NCBI GenBank assembly: GCA_019671135.1
Contig: JAHRHY010000005.1
Span: 682,001-746,000 of the forward strand
Direction: 5' to 3'
DNA: 64,000 bases
Origin: Linnemannia hyalina
Lineage: Eukaryota; Mortierellomycota; Mortierellomycetes; Mortierellales; Mortierellaceae
Of this stretch, positions 35,240 through 47,503 are shown piece by piece; the stretch's first letter is position 1; each line of letters opens with the position of its first letter. The notes beneath the pieces are model-generated. The model was not told where the DNA came from. It saw only the letters and a list, made by a program, of their open reading frames with translations, and did no database searches. The translations under genes and the position numbers were made by a program.

Positions 35240-36634
35240 GAAAAAACGGCTGTAGATATGAGGCTGAGATGTTTGAATGGAGTCTCTCGTCCATCCCAGA
35301 TCCGATTCTGCAGCTCAGCTCTTTTCCCATTTGTGCGCTTGCGTATTGTCTATCTGTCAGTTTGGCCGTCGACTCTCGTTCTTGTCTCTTTTTTTTTTCT
35401 TTCGCAATTTCGTCCATGCTTTCTCTTTCCTTGTTGAGAGCAATTTGCCACCATCATCTTTCTTCAATTTGTTTTCAGGACCAGACGAGATCTGGGCGGG
35501 CCTTTTCTTCCTCGTGCAGGGTACACGCCCCCATCACAAAGTCAAGCTCCAAAACACAAGTGACGCTTGGACTGGTGCTCTTTTTTATTTTTATTCTGGG
35601 GTCGGTAGGTCGGTACCTTCTTGTTCCTGTGTTTTTTCTTGTGTTCGCTATCTGATTTTGGATATGCCGCAGCGACTGTCCAGCTGGTCGCTCTTTCTTG
35701 TATTTGGGCGGAGAGGGGGCAGTGTTCATCCCAGGGTTGTATTAGATTGCAGTAAAACGCCGCACTAATTGTATTTATGTTTGTGTCCGTGCTAGTTTGG
35801 TTTTTGTGATGAATGTAGTGATGACAATGAACAGGAAGGGCAAGGGAGGTAGATTATGGAAGTTTGAAGAAGCAACAATACCGAGAATGATATGCCATCA
35901 GTTATTACGGCGCTGGAAAATTGTTCCTGATTGGCATTGAGTGAATGGTCTTGATTGCATGCTTGTTTGTTTTTTGTCCTTCCTTGTGCTTGTGAACACA
36001 AGAACAAGAGAGAGAAAGAGAGAGAGAGACTAACAAAGGGAAGAGAGACAGAGAGAAGGATGAGAGATGAAGGATGAAGTGATGAATTCCAATTTGTCCT
36101 ATCTTTGCTTTGTTTGCTTGTTTCCTTGCTTCGTTGCTCTGTCTCGTGCGACACACTCGAATATATATTTATACAGCACGTTCGTTCATTCACGCCGCCT
36201 TGTTCCATCCTTTACGCCTTCCTCTTCTTCCATCTCTCCTCTCCTTTCTCTCCTGTTCTCTCTTCACCATCGACACAACCCTCGACTCGAAGACACCTCA
36301 CCGCGCCTCATTCTTTTACTCTCTTCTCTTTATCTTCATTTCCTCCAATCCTGTTTCTCCTTCCTTTTCTTCGTCCATCCTTTTCTTTATCTTTCCTTTC
36401 TTTACTTCTTTTTTGCATTCTCTCCCCGCCCCTGCACTTCTCACATACCTCACTCAACAACCCCTTGTCTTGTAGGATAAACACCTCCTCTTTTTCTTCC
36501 CTTCCCTTTCCATTCCAATATCCTCATACGTTCACACCACGACAATCATCACAGCATAGAAGCACCTTTCATCCTCCTCCACCTTCTGGACCCTTGTAAC
36601 TCTTTTTTGTTTTTTATTTCGTCACACAGTATAA
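35072..36634. other. Intergenic region, 1.56 kb
   Basis: It contains a 30-bp poly-T (35209-35238). GA-rich DNA lies at 36003-36075, and a C+T-rich leader at about 36180-36600 precedes the next gene. No coding region is supported. Confidence 0.5.
35209..35238 (+). repeat. Poly-T run of about 30
   Basis: A homopolymer of T about 140 bp after the arrestin-like stop codon. No A-rich retroposed gene or target-site duplication was recognised beside it. Confidence 0.9.
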
Positions 36635-37943
36635 ATGGTGTTAAGACGCTTCTCATCACTCCATGCAGTCGTTGCCCTCTCGGTGCTCGTCCTCTTCTGG
36701 ATGGCATGGTCTAATGTTCGCCTACGAGGTACATTCCCCCGGCGCTCTTTGTGTGAATGAGAACACGGAATGAGAAAAAAGAAAGAGAGTAATGTCGAAA
36801 CTAAACGCTATTTTACCTCGTTGGATAATAGAGAGCGACATGGACGTGAACAAGAATGGAAGCACAGAACAACAATATGGCGGTCGATACGGAGGTGCAT
36901 TACGACCACCACCACTGAGGACAGGAACCATAGATCGTCTACACGGCCACGAGGACCATGATGTGACCCGGTCACGGACCAAGGAAGAGGAAGAAGAAGA
37001 CGAACTCCTTATGGCTGAGACTGAACGAGGATCATCAACTCCAGGACACGATCCGGAACTAGATCTGCCATATGTCTCAGACAGGACGACGTCGCCTCTC
37101 GAGATCCTCACAAAGAACTTTACCATCGTCACTGCTGCATCCGCCAACCACTTCTGTGCCCTCGAGAGTTTCCTCTACTCCATGTCCGAGGTCCTTGAGG
37201 GTCTCGAACGGTCAGAACTCCGTCCCAAACTGGTCGTCTACAACCTTGGTGGGATGTCGTACGAACAAAAGAAGCAGCTGCGACATCTCAAGGACAACCA
37301 GTTCATTGATGAGTACAAGGATTTCGACTATGCGGCTTACCCGGCCTTTTGGGACATCAACAGGGCGCGTGGAGAGTACGGCTGGAAGGCCGGGATCATC
37401 AAGGAGGTTGCGGATACTTACGGAGGGTTGATCCTGTGGTTGGATTCGGGCAACATGTTGGCCTTGGATTTTCTGAGGTATCTGCCGGGGTACCTGGACC
37501 GGTTTGGGTTCTGGAGTCCACAGAGTTCAGGATCTTTCCGACAGTACACTCATGAAGGTCTGCCACAGTTCTTTGGGGACACGGTCGAGCCCTATGCGCA
37601 AGAGACGAATTGTAACGGAGCGGCGATTGCATTTGATGCGTCGAACGAGCGGATTTCGAAGGGGCTGTTAAAGGAATGGTACCGGTGTTCGTCGATCAAG
37701 GCTTGTATTGCGCCCAAGGGGTCTTCAAGAGCGAACCATCGACAGGACCAGGCGGCGTTGACGTATTTGGTCAAGAAGATGCATTTCGTGGAGCAGTGTC
37801 GACATTTCCCAGAGCATTACGGAGTCACGGTCCACCAGGACAAGGTCTGCCGGGAGAGGATACGGGCTTATAAGATCATGAAGGGTCTTGACCAGGAGAC
37901 GGATTACCTCGAGGAGGAAGTTGAGGACGATGAAGAGGTGTAG
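36635..37943 (+). CDS. Type II membrane protein, DUF1647-like putative glycosyltransferase, 2 exons, about 401 aa
   Basis: Exons are 36635-36728 and 36832-37943 (GT-AG, phase 1). Exon 1 encodes a short basic start (MVLRRFSSLH) and one membrane segment (AVVALSVLVLFWMAWSNV), a classic Golgi signal anchor. An acidic stem with a run of Glu follows. The lumenal domain has FTIVTAASANHFCALESFLY, LVVYNLGGMSYEQKK, FWDINRARGEYGWKAGIIKE, YGGLILWLDSGNML, CIAPKGS and NHRQDQAALTYLV. This succession is characteristic of DUF1647-type proteins, which have a nucleotide-sugar-transferase look. WLDSGN sits where a metal-binding DxD would be. The donor and acceptor sugars are unknown. It ends with an acidic tail. 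Confidence 0.7.
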
Positions 37944-38427
37944 CTTGGATTTTGTTCGAGAGTGAAAGGATGTTCTCTCGTTCCTTTTTTTCATGTCATT
38001 TCATTTCAATTTCAATTATCATACCCTAATGACACCCTCACAATCAAAGCAAACAAAACAAAGCAGCATGATGTCATTGCTCGTAGAGTGCGAGCAACAA
38101 CAACTCATGTTTAGGATCATAATAAAACCTACAGGGAAGATAGAGAGGCGAGCATACTTTAAAGGCATTTACCGAGCATTTAATTTATTTGATGGGTTGG
38201 CTGTTGGAAATGAAAAGATGGGTAATAAGGAAGTTGGATAGATGGTAATAGAGGAACAGTTCTATGGTTGTTTGTCTGTGTCCTCGTGTTTCGCGTATGA
38301 GCGGAGTATAGTAGTGTGTAGTTTCAACAGGTATGTAGGTGAATAGGTGTGTAAGTGTGGCAAACGCTCATTTTGCGACTGGTAGAAAATTGCTCTCTGC
38401 AAATTAAACCAAGTACTTCTTTCCACT
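37944..38427. other. Convergent 3' ends
   Basis: About 480 nt between the DUF1647-like gene and the first carbonic anhydrase. An AATAAAA string near 38121 could be a polyadenylation signal for the plus-strand gene. No gene is seen. Confidence 0.5.
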
Positions 38428-40299
38428 CTACTTGTGCGAAGATTTACCGCGAGAGTCCTCAATATCCCTCGCATTAAACCCCTGCAAGTCCACAAGAGCA
38501 CGGAGCTGATCCAGCCCAATAGGGTAAGGATCATGCATCACGTTCCAAGCAACGTTCTCCGAGCATGGAGGGGTTGTCAAAGAACCCGAGTATTCCCATC
38601 GGGGTGTAAACCCCTTCAATACACGGACTAGCGGTTCGAAATCGACACTTGGCAGAGGGTAGTCGACTTTTGTGGCTTCCTCCGAGGTCGGTTGAATACC
38701 GGAGCAGATGCTATCCTTAAGAAGCTCTTCGAGTATGGCGCTAGTAGTTCCGGGGGAGGCGGTGACGGCGGAGTGCTTGTCAGCGTGAACCTTTTTCTGG
38801 AGGGCGGTGAGGTAGTGGAAGAAGGGGACGTTGCGGGCTTGGGCTCGGAGGAGGACGCCAATGACGGCTAGGGACTTGTCGACGGGGTTGCGGTGGACGA
38901 GGTGAAGCTCTGCATCTAAGGTGGATTGATATACGAGATAGTACGGGCGTGCAGGTAGGTAGATAGGGGGTAAGATCGAAAAGAGTTAGGTACATGGGAG
39001 ATGCGTCAAAGTAGACAGATGCGTAGGATTAGCATTGGATAGATTGGGCTAGGGGGTCGATAGTTGCAATAGTCGACAGTCGAATGGTTCAGTCGAGCTG
39101 ATGGAAGAGAAATAGGGCAATACAATTAAAGTATTGATGGGTAGACTGATGATTAGGGATTGGATGCGCAGCATCGGTGGTTGTGAAGGTGGTTGGTTAT
39201 ACCGAGGAAATTGCACTCACAGTACATCCACCTGGTACGTATTGTTTTAAGGTAACTTCTCCATCCCTTAACTTTGCTCCCCTCATTTCCATGCCACGCT
39301 CACCAAAATAATCGAATTTGTGCCTGTGGCCACCTGTCAGATTCGAGACAGGAAACCCTTGGGTCCATCTGTACACACAAGAAGAAAGAATCCCTCAAAG
39401 TAGCGGTTCTTGAAATAATTAAGGAAATGTTCTTTTTGTTCCTGGACACCACACACAACACATACACGAACTCGCAATATGCACGAAAAAGCGAAGGATC
39501 GATTGGAAAATGGTACAAGGGTTTTCTGTGGATAGGATGTTGTTGGGGATATGCAAGGTGCTGTTTTACATCCCCCTGCAGCCATTGTTCGTTTTTCTTC
39601 TCACACACGTACCCTCCCCACTCACACGCCCATAAAAAAACCACCCCCCACGACAAAAAACTTACCAGCATGGCGCCCATTGATACGATGCTCACTAGGG
39701 GTATGAAAATGGAATTGAATCAAATTATACTGCTTCTTGCCAATCGCAATCGAGTTATTATGCGTCTTCGCATCAGGTGTCCAATCAATCTCGACAGTAT
39801 GGCCATTGAAATGGGCCACGGCATCCTTGACGGGTTTATAGTCAAAGGCAATAGCTTTCTTGGCACAGTGGACGAAGCGGGAGAGGGATTCCTTGTTGAT
39901 GTCGATGGGGGATTGTTGCATGCCGGATTCGCAGGTCACGTAGGCGGGGTCGAGGAGGCCCCAGTGGTCTGGTCCGGTCTTGTCGCCGCTGTACTGTTTT
40001 GTCGTTTTTTGGTGTTTTTACGGGGAGATATGGAGAAGGTAAGGGGATAGAGGGAGAGCGGGTATTTGTTGGAGAAGGCAATCGGAAAAGACAAAAAGAT
40101 GTAAAAGGTATTAGTGCCATGGAACTGACGGATTCAGAAACCCATGAACAAGCAAAAACTGAAGGGAGAAAGAAGGAGCTTGAAAAATACGTACATCCCA
40201 GTGGGGACCAGCGGCAGGGGCGCGCCTGACGATGGCATGGGCCGAGACGGCAGCGAACAAAGAGGAGGTGGCAATCACCACGCTAAGAATGAACTTCAT
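38428..40299 (-). CDS. Secreted alpha-carbonic anhydrase 1, 3 exons, about 306 aa
   Basis: Hydrates CO2 to bicarbonate outside the cell. Exons in coding order are 40299-40195, 39993-39666 and 38915-38428 (GT-AG, phases 0 and 1). Intron 2 is 750 nt and has no visible content. A signal peptide is evident (MKFILSVVIATSSLFAAVSA). The family pattern is complete: HW near the start, QQSPIDI, the proton-shuttle site H100 in FNGHTVE, and zinc ligands H130 and H132 (QFHFHTPSEH) and H149 (AELHLVH). The active-site Thr lies in GSLTTPPC. C56 and the Cys in TPPCSE are placed to form the usual disulfide of extracellular members. It is a tandem partner of the next gene, with identical intron positions. Confidence 0.93.
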
Positions 40300-40770
40300 T
40301 GTTATTGTTCTTGTTGTTGGTGGTGGTGGTGGTGGTGGTGATGGTGTTAAGCAGGGGAGGTGACGGTTGGTGGAGGTTGAAAAAAAAGGAGTGCAGATAT
40401 GAATGCGAGTGTTTGCGTTTGTTTTTATGGGAGGTTGAGAAATAAGAAGAATAAAGTGAGAGGATGGTGGGAGGTGGAGGGTTCCTTTTAAATAGGGATT
40501 TTGGGCCTTTGGTTGTTGAATATTGTGTTTTTATTTTAATATTGGGCTCATACAGTGTGCGTGAACGCGTGTTTAGTGATTAACAATAAAGAAAACGTCC
40601 AGCGAAGAATAAAAGTGGGCTATCGGGTCTGCGGACAAGGTAGGGAGAAGAGGGGGCAGGGCATGGCAGGCGCGACCAGGGAATTCAGCCCACAAAGACA
40701 GAAAATGAAATCTAACGGGTCTAGGCAACAATGTTGAGCCAAAAATAATTAAAATATGCACGCAATAGGT
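40300..40770. promoter_or_regulatory. Promoter of carbonic anhydrase 1
   Basis: It lies upstream of the minus-strand start at 40299. A GGT repeat occurs at 40316-40340 in the leader. A TATA-like TATTTAAA (minus strand) lies near 40487-40494. The distal half abuts the 3' end of carbonic anhydrase 2. Confidence 0.4.
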
Positions 40771-42826
40771 TCATTTCTTTATGTCTTTTTTTTGGCGCTT
40801 GGATTGCGAGTTCTCATTTATCATGCGAGCATTATACCCCTGGAGGTCGACCAAGGCCCGGAGCTGCTCAAGACCGATGGGAAAGGGTTCATTCATTACA
40901 TTCCATGAGACATGCTCCGAGCAAGGCGGGGTTGTCAATGAGCCGGAGTATTCCCAGCGGTTGGTGAAACCCTTGACGGTCTTGACCAATTGTGAGAAAT
41001 CGACAGACTTTAGAGGCAAGTCGATGTGTGTCGCCTCTTCGTCCGCGGGGAGAACACCGGCGCAGACAATGCCGTCGACTGTCGGTGGGAGCTTCCACTT
41101 TTCTGCGGCCGCGGTTGTCGATCCAGCGTCGTTGGTGGTGGTAATGTTTGTGTCCTGTTTGTCATGATTGTTATCGATATTAATGTTGTTGTTGTTGTTG
41201 TTGTTGTTGTTGGAATTCTTGTCGAGAGTGTCGAGGACGATAGTCTCGACAATGTTCATGTTCACGTTGAAATCGACCTGATCCTCATCCTCCTCATCAT
41301 CGCCATCAGCAAACTCGATAGAATCTGGGGAAGCGTCTTCAACAAAAGTATAGGGATTGTTGCTGAGACCATCCTTCAGTTGTTGTTCCTCGAAGTGTAC
41401 GACAGGATGCTGAGCGCGGTCTTTTTTCTGGAGGGCGGTCAGGTACTTGAAGAAGGGGACGTTCTTAGCCTGGGCCTGGAGCAGAACACCAATGACTGCC
41501 AGCGACTGGTCGCTTGGGGATCGATGGACAAGGTGCAACTCGGCATCTATTCGTTTCGTTTGTTGGAGATATTCCCCATCCATTCGTGTACGATTCAAAA
41601 CGACATTTGAAAATATAAAAAAAGAATCCCACGAACAATAGAAGAGAACGATTGAGAATAGAGTTAAAGTGGGAAGGACATTTTTTTGGTTTGCTTTGCC
41701 GTTCTGAACTGTACGTTTGTAGGTAGGGTCCATGGAACACGTTCTAGGTTTCCACTGTTTTGACTTTTGTGGTCGTTCGTCGAGCTCACTTGTTATTTTA
41801 TTTTTTCTTCAGGTATCGTATCCAGGGATTCGATTCTCGACAAAACTTAAAAAACGAAATCCGATCTCATCCACTCATCGCCATCCAATTTGCACAGACG
41901 CACACAAGCACACAAGCGAAAACAAACAATAACACCTTCACACCCTCTTTTCGACACACAGCCATAACCAAATAAACTTATCTTATTATTACCTGCATGT
42001 CGCCCATTAATCCAATGTTCACTCGGAGTATGGAAATGGAACTGCACCAAGTTATACACCTTTTTGTCGATAATAATCGTGTTATTATGAGCATTCGAAT
42101 TAGACGTCCAGTCAACCTCGACTGTATGTCCATTAAAATGAGCGACAACGTCCTTGAGAGGCTTGTAGTCGAATGTAAGAGCCTTGGACGCGCAGTTGAC
42201 AAAACGAGAGAGGGTGTCGGCGTTGATGTCCACGGGGGATTGTTGCAGACCCTTGTCGCAGGTTACGTAGGCTGGGTCTAGAAGACTCCAATGACTTGGT
42301 CCCGCCTTGTCTGCGCCGTACTATTGACACGGAGATGGAGTGAAAGAGAGAATAAGAGTTAGTGGGTAAGGAAAGAGCATCGCCTGAGGTACATAGCCAT
42401 GAACGTGCAAGATAGACAAGGTGAAAGCCCACGATTAAAAAAGGAGATAGAAGGCGAGAGAGACGGTAACAGATAATGAGGGTGTCAGGACGAGCGCATT
42501 GCAGCGCGCAGGCACAACATCAACAGCTACGTTGACATGCTCATCTACATCAGGGTTTGAGAAATCTGCGACTGGACAGTGAGGCTGTGCGCATGCGATC
42601 ATGGTAAAAGACAAAAAAAGAAGCGCGCGGAGGTTTGACAGGTCGGCTGGTTTTGGAAGGATTGATAAAACGGGAAGAAAGGAGGGAGAAAGAGGTGGCT
42701 ATGTGGGGGGATAAAAATACTTACGTCCCAATGAGAACCTGGACTTGCGCGCTTGGACAGGGGTTCGGCCGAAATAGTGGCAATGACAGAAGCTGCCGTT
42801 ATAACTAAACTGAGCACGATCTTCAT
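40771..42826 (-). CDS. Secreted alpha-carbonic anhydrase 2 with a large Asn/Asp-rich insertion, 3 exons, about 401 aa
   Basis: Exons in coding order are 42826-42725, 42320-41993 and 41546-40771 (GT-AG, phases 0 and 1). Exon 2 is exactly 328 nt, as in the neighbouring copy, so the pair arose by tandem duplication. A signal peptide (MKIVLSLVITAASVIATISA) is followed by a KR that could be a processing site. Zinc ligands H129, H131 and H148, shuttle H99, and GSLTTPPCSEH are all intact, so the enzyme should be active. Between LTALQKK and GIVCAGVLPAD about 115 residues replace the about 30 seen in copy 1. They include an acidic run (DGDDEEDEDQVD) and eight to nine consecutive Asn with several N-glycosylation sequons. 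This is a surface-loop position in the fold. Confidence 0.93.
41194..41217 (-). repeat. AAC/GTT triplet repeat encoding poly-Asn
   Basis: Eight or so pure AAC codons on the minus strand inside carbonic anhydrase 2. This is a likely source of the loop expansion. Confidence 0.85.
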
Positions 42827-43527
42827 CGTAGTAGGATGGAGTATAAGAGATATAGAGTTAGAGCGCAAAAGAAAGGTTGAGGGGAAGAAAAGAGGTGGTA
42901 GAGAGTGAAAAGGTGGAGAGGAGGACGAAAATATCGGTAGCTTTTATAGAAAAGACGAATGGCAAAAGAAGAATGAGTTGACGGGTTAGAATGGGGAAAT
43001 AATGAAATCGAGGAAGGGACGAGGTCGATTGTGTGTGTAGTATCACTGAACGACCAGAAAAGAGACATAAATGGAGGCAGAGTAGTGATAGCCAAAGAGA
43101 TTGTCGCTTAATAATATTGTGTCGAGGAGCAACACAGAGCGCACCCCCTTCCACTTTGAAACTTTGAACCCCCTGTCCATTTTGTCCAAGTGTCGATTTT
43201 TCGCACTCTAAGGGGAAGGGATGGTGTGGAAATGGCAATGCGTCCCAGGTCTGTGAGAGAGTTTTTTAATATCCCTTGACGAGTTGTTTCTTCGTCGTCA
43301 TACCCATTGCTAGGTGTGATAGCAAAGCCTAGAACGCGCGATGAGTAGCGAAAAAAATATTAAAAAGCCACGCAAACAACGCGCCGCCAATTTTCGATCA
43401 ACAAACAAACAGTCCTTTGAGAGCGTTCGCGCTTGACCTCATAAACAACTCCAGGTACACTTGCTTTGTTTATTCTCTTACTTTTAACTCCTTACATCAT
43501 CACCCAACCACCATCTGAACACACACC
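42827..43527. promoter_or_regulatory. Divergent promoter of carbonic anhydrase 2 and Pol epsilon B
   Basis: A TATA box reading TATAAAAG on the minus strand lies at 42941-42948, about 115 bp upstream of the carbonic anhydrase start. On the side of the polymerase gene, AACGCG-containing words occur at about 43333 and 43378 (AACGCGCC), reminiscent of E2F/MBF cell-cycle sites. Both are sequence matches only. Confidence 0.4.
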
Positions 43528-46226
43528 ATGTCGACAGCAAGGGCAAAGTTGGTCATCAGGAAGCAAATCGTCAGGTCATTCAAGAAGCAACAGCTCACCC
43601 TGCAGGCCGATGCAATGACCTTTCTCGAAGACACCCTCGAAGCACAGAATGTACCTCCTGAGGACCTGAACGACACCCTCGACAACATCGTTTCCGGATA
43701 TGTCGCTCGCGAAGGTAGGCAGGATGATTTAGTAGCGTTGAGACATGCAACTTACTGCAGAGGGACAACAATACTGACCTACAACAAACCAAACACCATG
43801 TCGCTCTAGGACTTAGTTTGGTCAGCAGGGCGAGACTGGAGATTGTCCTGGAGAGTATGCAAAAATGGACCCATCACTTGCACGAAAAGCCAACTCGAAA
43901 TACGCTAGACCCTCACAAGTCGCAGCATGCCCTTTCACAGTCAACAAACCACTCTCCGTCACAGCGCCTCTACCAACACTCTCAGCAGCGACCTAACCCA
44001 GAGGACCTGGAGTCGATCGATTTGGACTCGATGCGTGACCGGATCCACGAGATGGAGGGCGAGCAGCATATGGGAGAACGGCAACAGTACGGCGAAAATG
44101 ATCTTTTCATGGAGGAAACTCAAGACGGGATGTCACAGATGGAAGGACCTGCAGACGACGATGCAGACGATGTCGATATCACCGAGATGCTGCATGTCAT
44201 TGACGCCTTTTCGATGCCTCGCTGGCGTTGGGCTTCAGACATCAAGACTTTCACCCGTGCTGAGTCATCCGCATCAACTAACCCACAGGAATCTGATGCC
44301 CAACGCAACGGTTCGACTCGCGCCGCCACTACTTCTAGCACCAACCACGTTCTCGGACAGGCAGAGGAAAAGACGGCCATGTTCAGGGCTCGGTATCATG
44401 TCTTGTTGCAACGAATCATGCGCAACGAGTGCTTTGCGCCACCTGTCTTCACGGGAGGAATGGAGCAAGACCGGTATCTTAAGCTGACACCCCTCAAGGC
44501 TCTCAAGGGACGGTGCGGCGAGAGGTTCTTGATGTTTGGAATGTTGGTCCAGATGGGTGACGGCAAGTACAGTCTGGAGGACGCGGATGATCGCGTTGAG
44601 CTTGTCATGGATCACAGCGTAAGTTTTCATTATCAATCGGTCAAGGACCCTGAACCAGAGTATGTGTTGCAAATGTCTCCAGCACTAATTGATGTTATCT
44701 TTGTTCCTAATTAATTAGCAAAACTCAGCGGGATTGTTCACGGAAAACTGCTTTGTCCTAGTAGAGGGACAATATACGGACGACAACGTTATTATTGTCG
44801 AAACGATTGGATTGCCTCCTCCAGAACTTCGCGATGAAACAAAGTACGTTGCGACTATATGGATGCCCAAACCGAACACCTCCATGCAGTTTAGTGATGA
44901 AAAATTGTCATTAACATATGGTTCACTTGCCTTGTGTCACCAGGAAGGTATTTGGAAATATCGACTTTTTGGGCGCACCTAGAGAAATGAGAAGCGAGGA
45001 ACAGCTCAAGGTCATTGCACAGGAGTACGAGGACATCTCGTTTGTCATTCTCTCGGATATCTGGCTGGATCAGCCAAAGGTACATGATCTTTTCGACTGC
45101 GCCCAGATTTTTCTTTCACGCTGTGCACCATACCTCGAGGACGGCATTGACTGATTCCTTCCCTGATCCCCTTGGCCGTGTAGACGTTTGCTACGCTGCG
45201 GACTATCTTTGAAGGCTACTCGAATTCGACACTGCCTCTGGCGTTCATCATGTGCGGCAGCTTCAAGTCCCAGCCCTTCCTTTACAATGGACTCGAGTCA
45301 GGCCAGTACCGAGATGGCTTCAACACGCTTGCAGAATTAATTTCTGAGTTCCCCACCATGGCTACTTTCAGCTACTTCATCTTTGTCCCTGGCCCCAATG
45401 ATCCTTGGGGTGCCAGCATTCTGCCTAGACCCAAGATTCCTGATTTCTATACTGCCAAGATCAGGTCCCTTGTGAAGCGATCCATCTTTTCTTCTAACCC
45501 ATGCAGGTACATGCCAGTCAGTTGTCCTCGCGTTCTCAAGATCTGCTCTGGCTTAAGGCATTGGACGCGTACTGACAACGCCGTTGCGAACATCTGATGT
45601 GAAACGATAGAATCAAGTACTGTGACCAGGAGATCGTTATTTTCCGTGAGGACATTCTTAATCGACTTTTGCGCAACTGTATCGTGCCTCCTTGTGGCGA
45701 TGTTGTTATCCAAAAGCAGCTCGTCAGAACCATCATTGATGGTGCTCACCTCTGCCCTCTGCCCCTCACAACGCGACAAGTCTCATGGGCTCATGACCAT
45801 GCACTTCGAGTCTACCCTATCCCCGACGCTGTAAGTTTAACTCTGTCGAATGTTTCGTTTTATGGTAATTGTGATTCTTGGATACCAGAGGAGGACTTGA
45901 ATGATTTGGTACGACAACTAAGCTCGCTTTCTACCCCTCTATGCCAACAGCTCATTTTGGCAGACAAGTTTGAGGCGTACAACTTCAAGTACCAGAACTG
46001 CCATTGCATGAACCCAGGAAGCTTCCCAACCAGCGATTACTCTTGGATGGTCTACTACCCAGCTAGCAAGCGCTCCGACATTTGGTGTGTATTCATTCCT
46101 CTGCATTCTCTTTGATGGTTTATTCGATGTTTCTCAAACGATGTTACTTGCAAATCATGACATTGACGCTACTGTCTTCTCTTCCTGCTCATTCATTCTA
46201 GCCAAATACCCAAGCCTGTGCGATAG
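43528..46226 (+). CDS. DPB2: DNA polymerase epsilon subunit B, 8 exons, about 652 aa
   Basis: Essential second subunit of the leading-strand replicase, linking it to the CMG helicase. Exons: 43528-43714, 43810-44618, 44719-44843, 44944-45079, 45184-45506, 45611-45830, 45951-46084 and 46202-46226. Phases all close. The N-terminal helical domain (residues 1-75) has RKQIVRSFKKQQLTLQADAM. A variable Gln/Ser linker follows, then an OB fold (RYHVLLQRIMRN, LTPLKALKGRCGERFLMFG). The inactive calpain/phosphoesterase-like domain has FVILSDIWLDQPK, FIMCGSFKSQPF, FIFVPGPNDPW, KYCDQEIVIFREDILNRLLR, WAHDHALRVYPIPD and CMNPGSF. The last exon is only 25 nt and ends IPKPVR. Its join is phase-correct but less certain. 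Confidence 0.92.
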
Positions 46227-46456
46227 TAATTGCTGTAATATTAAAAATCTTGCCATTTTTAAGAATGTTGAAATATCAAAGTCTAGGATCAGCCACAGGC
46301 TCAAAGGTACCCAATCAGAGAGGATAGGCACGAAATCCACATAAGGGGGGCAAAGCAAACAGCTTTGTACTTTTTGTTTCTTCTTTTTTACTCCATCCCG
46401 AACGCACTCTTCCACAACTCCCACTCCATACACACACTCCCACACAAACATCAACC

Positions 46457-47231
46457 ATGTGCAAACACGTCCTCAACGTCCAGGTACAACCTCGCCTCCT
46501 GGAACAACAAAGGACCTTGACGGCAGTTTCGACTCATGAACAGGAACAGGAATCACTTGCCGAGGTTTGTTCAAAGGATGAAAGATCTCACAAACTAAGA
46601 TGCTACCTCATCGTTATGCTTCATGGCTTGCGCCTTAGGCTTCCATCCGCGCCCCTTGCTGCAAACTATGGTTCGACTGTGCCGAATGCCATGGCGAGAT
46701 CTCGGACCACCCCTTGAGAAAGACGACCGAGATGGTCTTTGGCTGCAAAAAGTGCAAAAAAGTCTTCCGCAAGGATATGGAGTACGTTTCTTTCTATCAG
46801 TTTAAAAAGAGCCACATTCCTCGGCTCTTTGTTTTTTTTAGGTGATTTGAAAAGTTATGGCTCGCTCACTCCCCCGTTCTTTTCCTTGTGTGCGTGCCAA
46901 ATCATAGCCACTTTGAGGAGGAGGATGAGTACTGCCCACACTGCGACAACAAATACATTGTCGAGGCCAAGACGCCTCAGATGGCTATCTCTGTCGAGGG
47001 ACATGACGAGAGGATGGGCGAGAGGTAAAAAAATGCATACAATGACTACTGTTTTACCACGCGGGATATTCTCATTCATTTTTTTTTCTGTGGACCCATT
47101 CATTGTTCATTGACATCCTTTTGCCTCTTCTTACCACGGATGATAGATTCGAGAAGGATATGCGGTTGAAGGAAGACACCTTGAAGACTGTCTTTGACAT
47201 GAATTCAGATATCTCTCACAGAATGGGATAA
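46457..47231 (+). CDS. CHY-like zinc-finger protein, 4 exons, about 123 aa
   Basis: Exons are 46457-46483, 46639-46781, 46908-47024 and 47147-47231 (GT-AG). The product starts MCKHVLNVQ and continues ASIRAPCCKLWFDCAECHGE, then ISDHPL, CKKCKKVF, HFEEEDEYCPHCDNKYIVEA and DERMGERFEKDMRLKEDTL. The order C-H, CC, C-x2-CH, C-x2-C, C-x2-C matches the CHY zinc-finger fold (also seen in Hot13 and in some RING ubiquitin ligases), although the usual GCxHY opening is changed to CKHV. No RING domain follows, so this is a stand-alone form. Function is not known from sequence. It starts about 230 bp after the polymerase gene and is on the same strand. Confidence 0.75.
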
Positions 47232-47503
47232 GCAATTGGATCATTGACAAGAGGCAGGCTAGGATACACCGCAAGCATATAGAGAATCACAGTGGTCAAC
47301 AATACAGCTCTCCTCAGATCTAATAATTAGTCCGCCGCCATTGCCAGGAGTTGCTCAGGAACCACGCTCATTGCTGATTACTACTCGATCCAACACCACC
47401 GACCAACTGTAAAAACTAAGGCTCAAATAAATATTTGCGAAGGAGAATGGCTATAATACAAGTGTCGTGTTGATGTTTTTATTCTATAGTTCCATTAGGA
47501 AAC

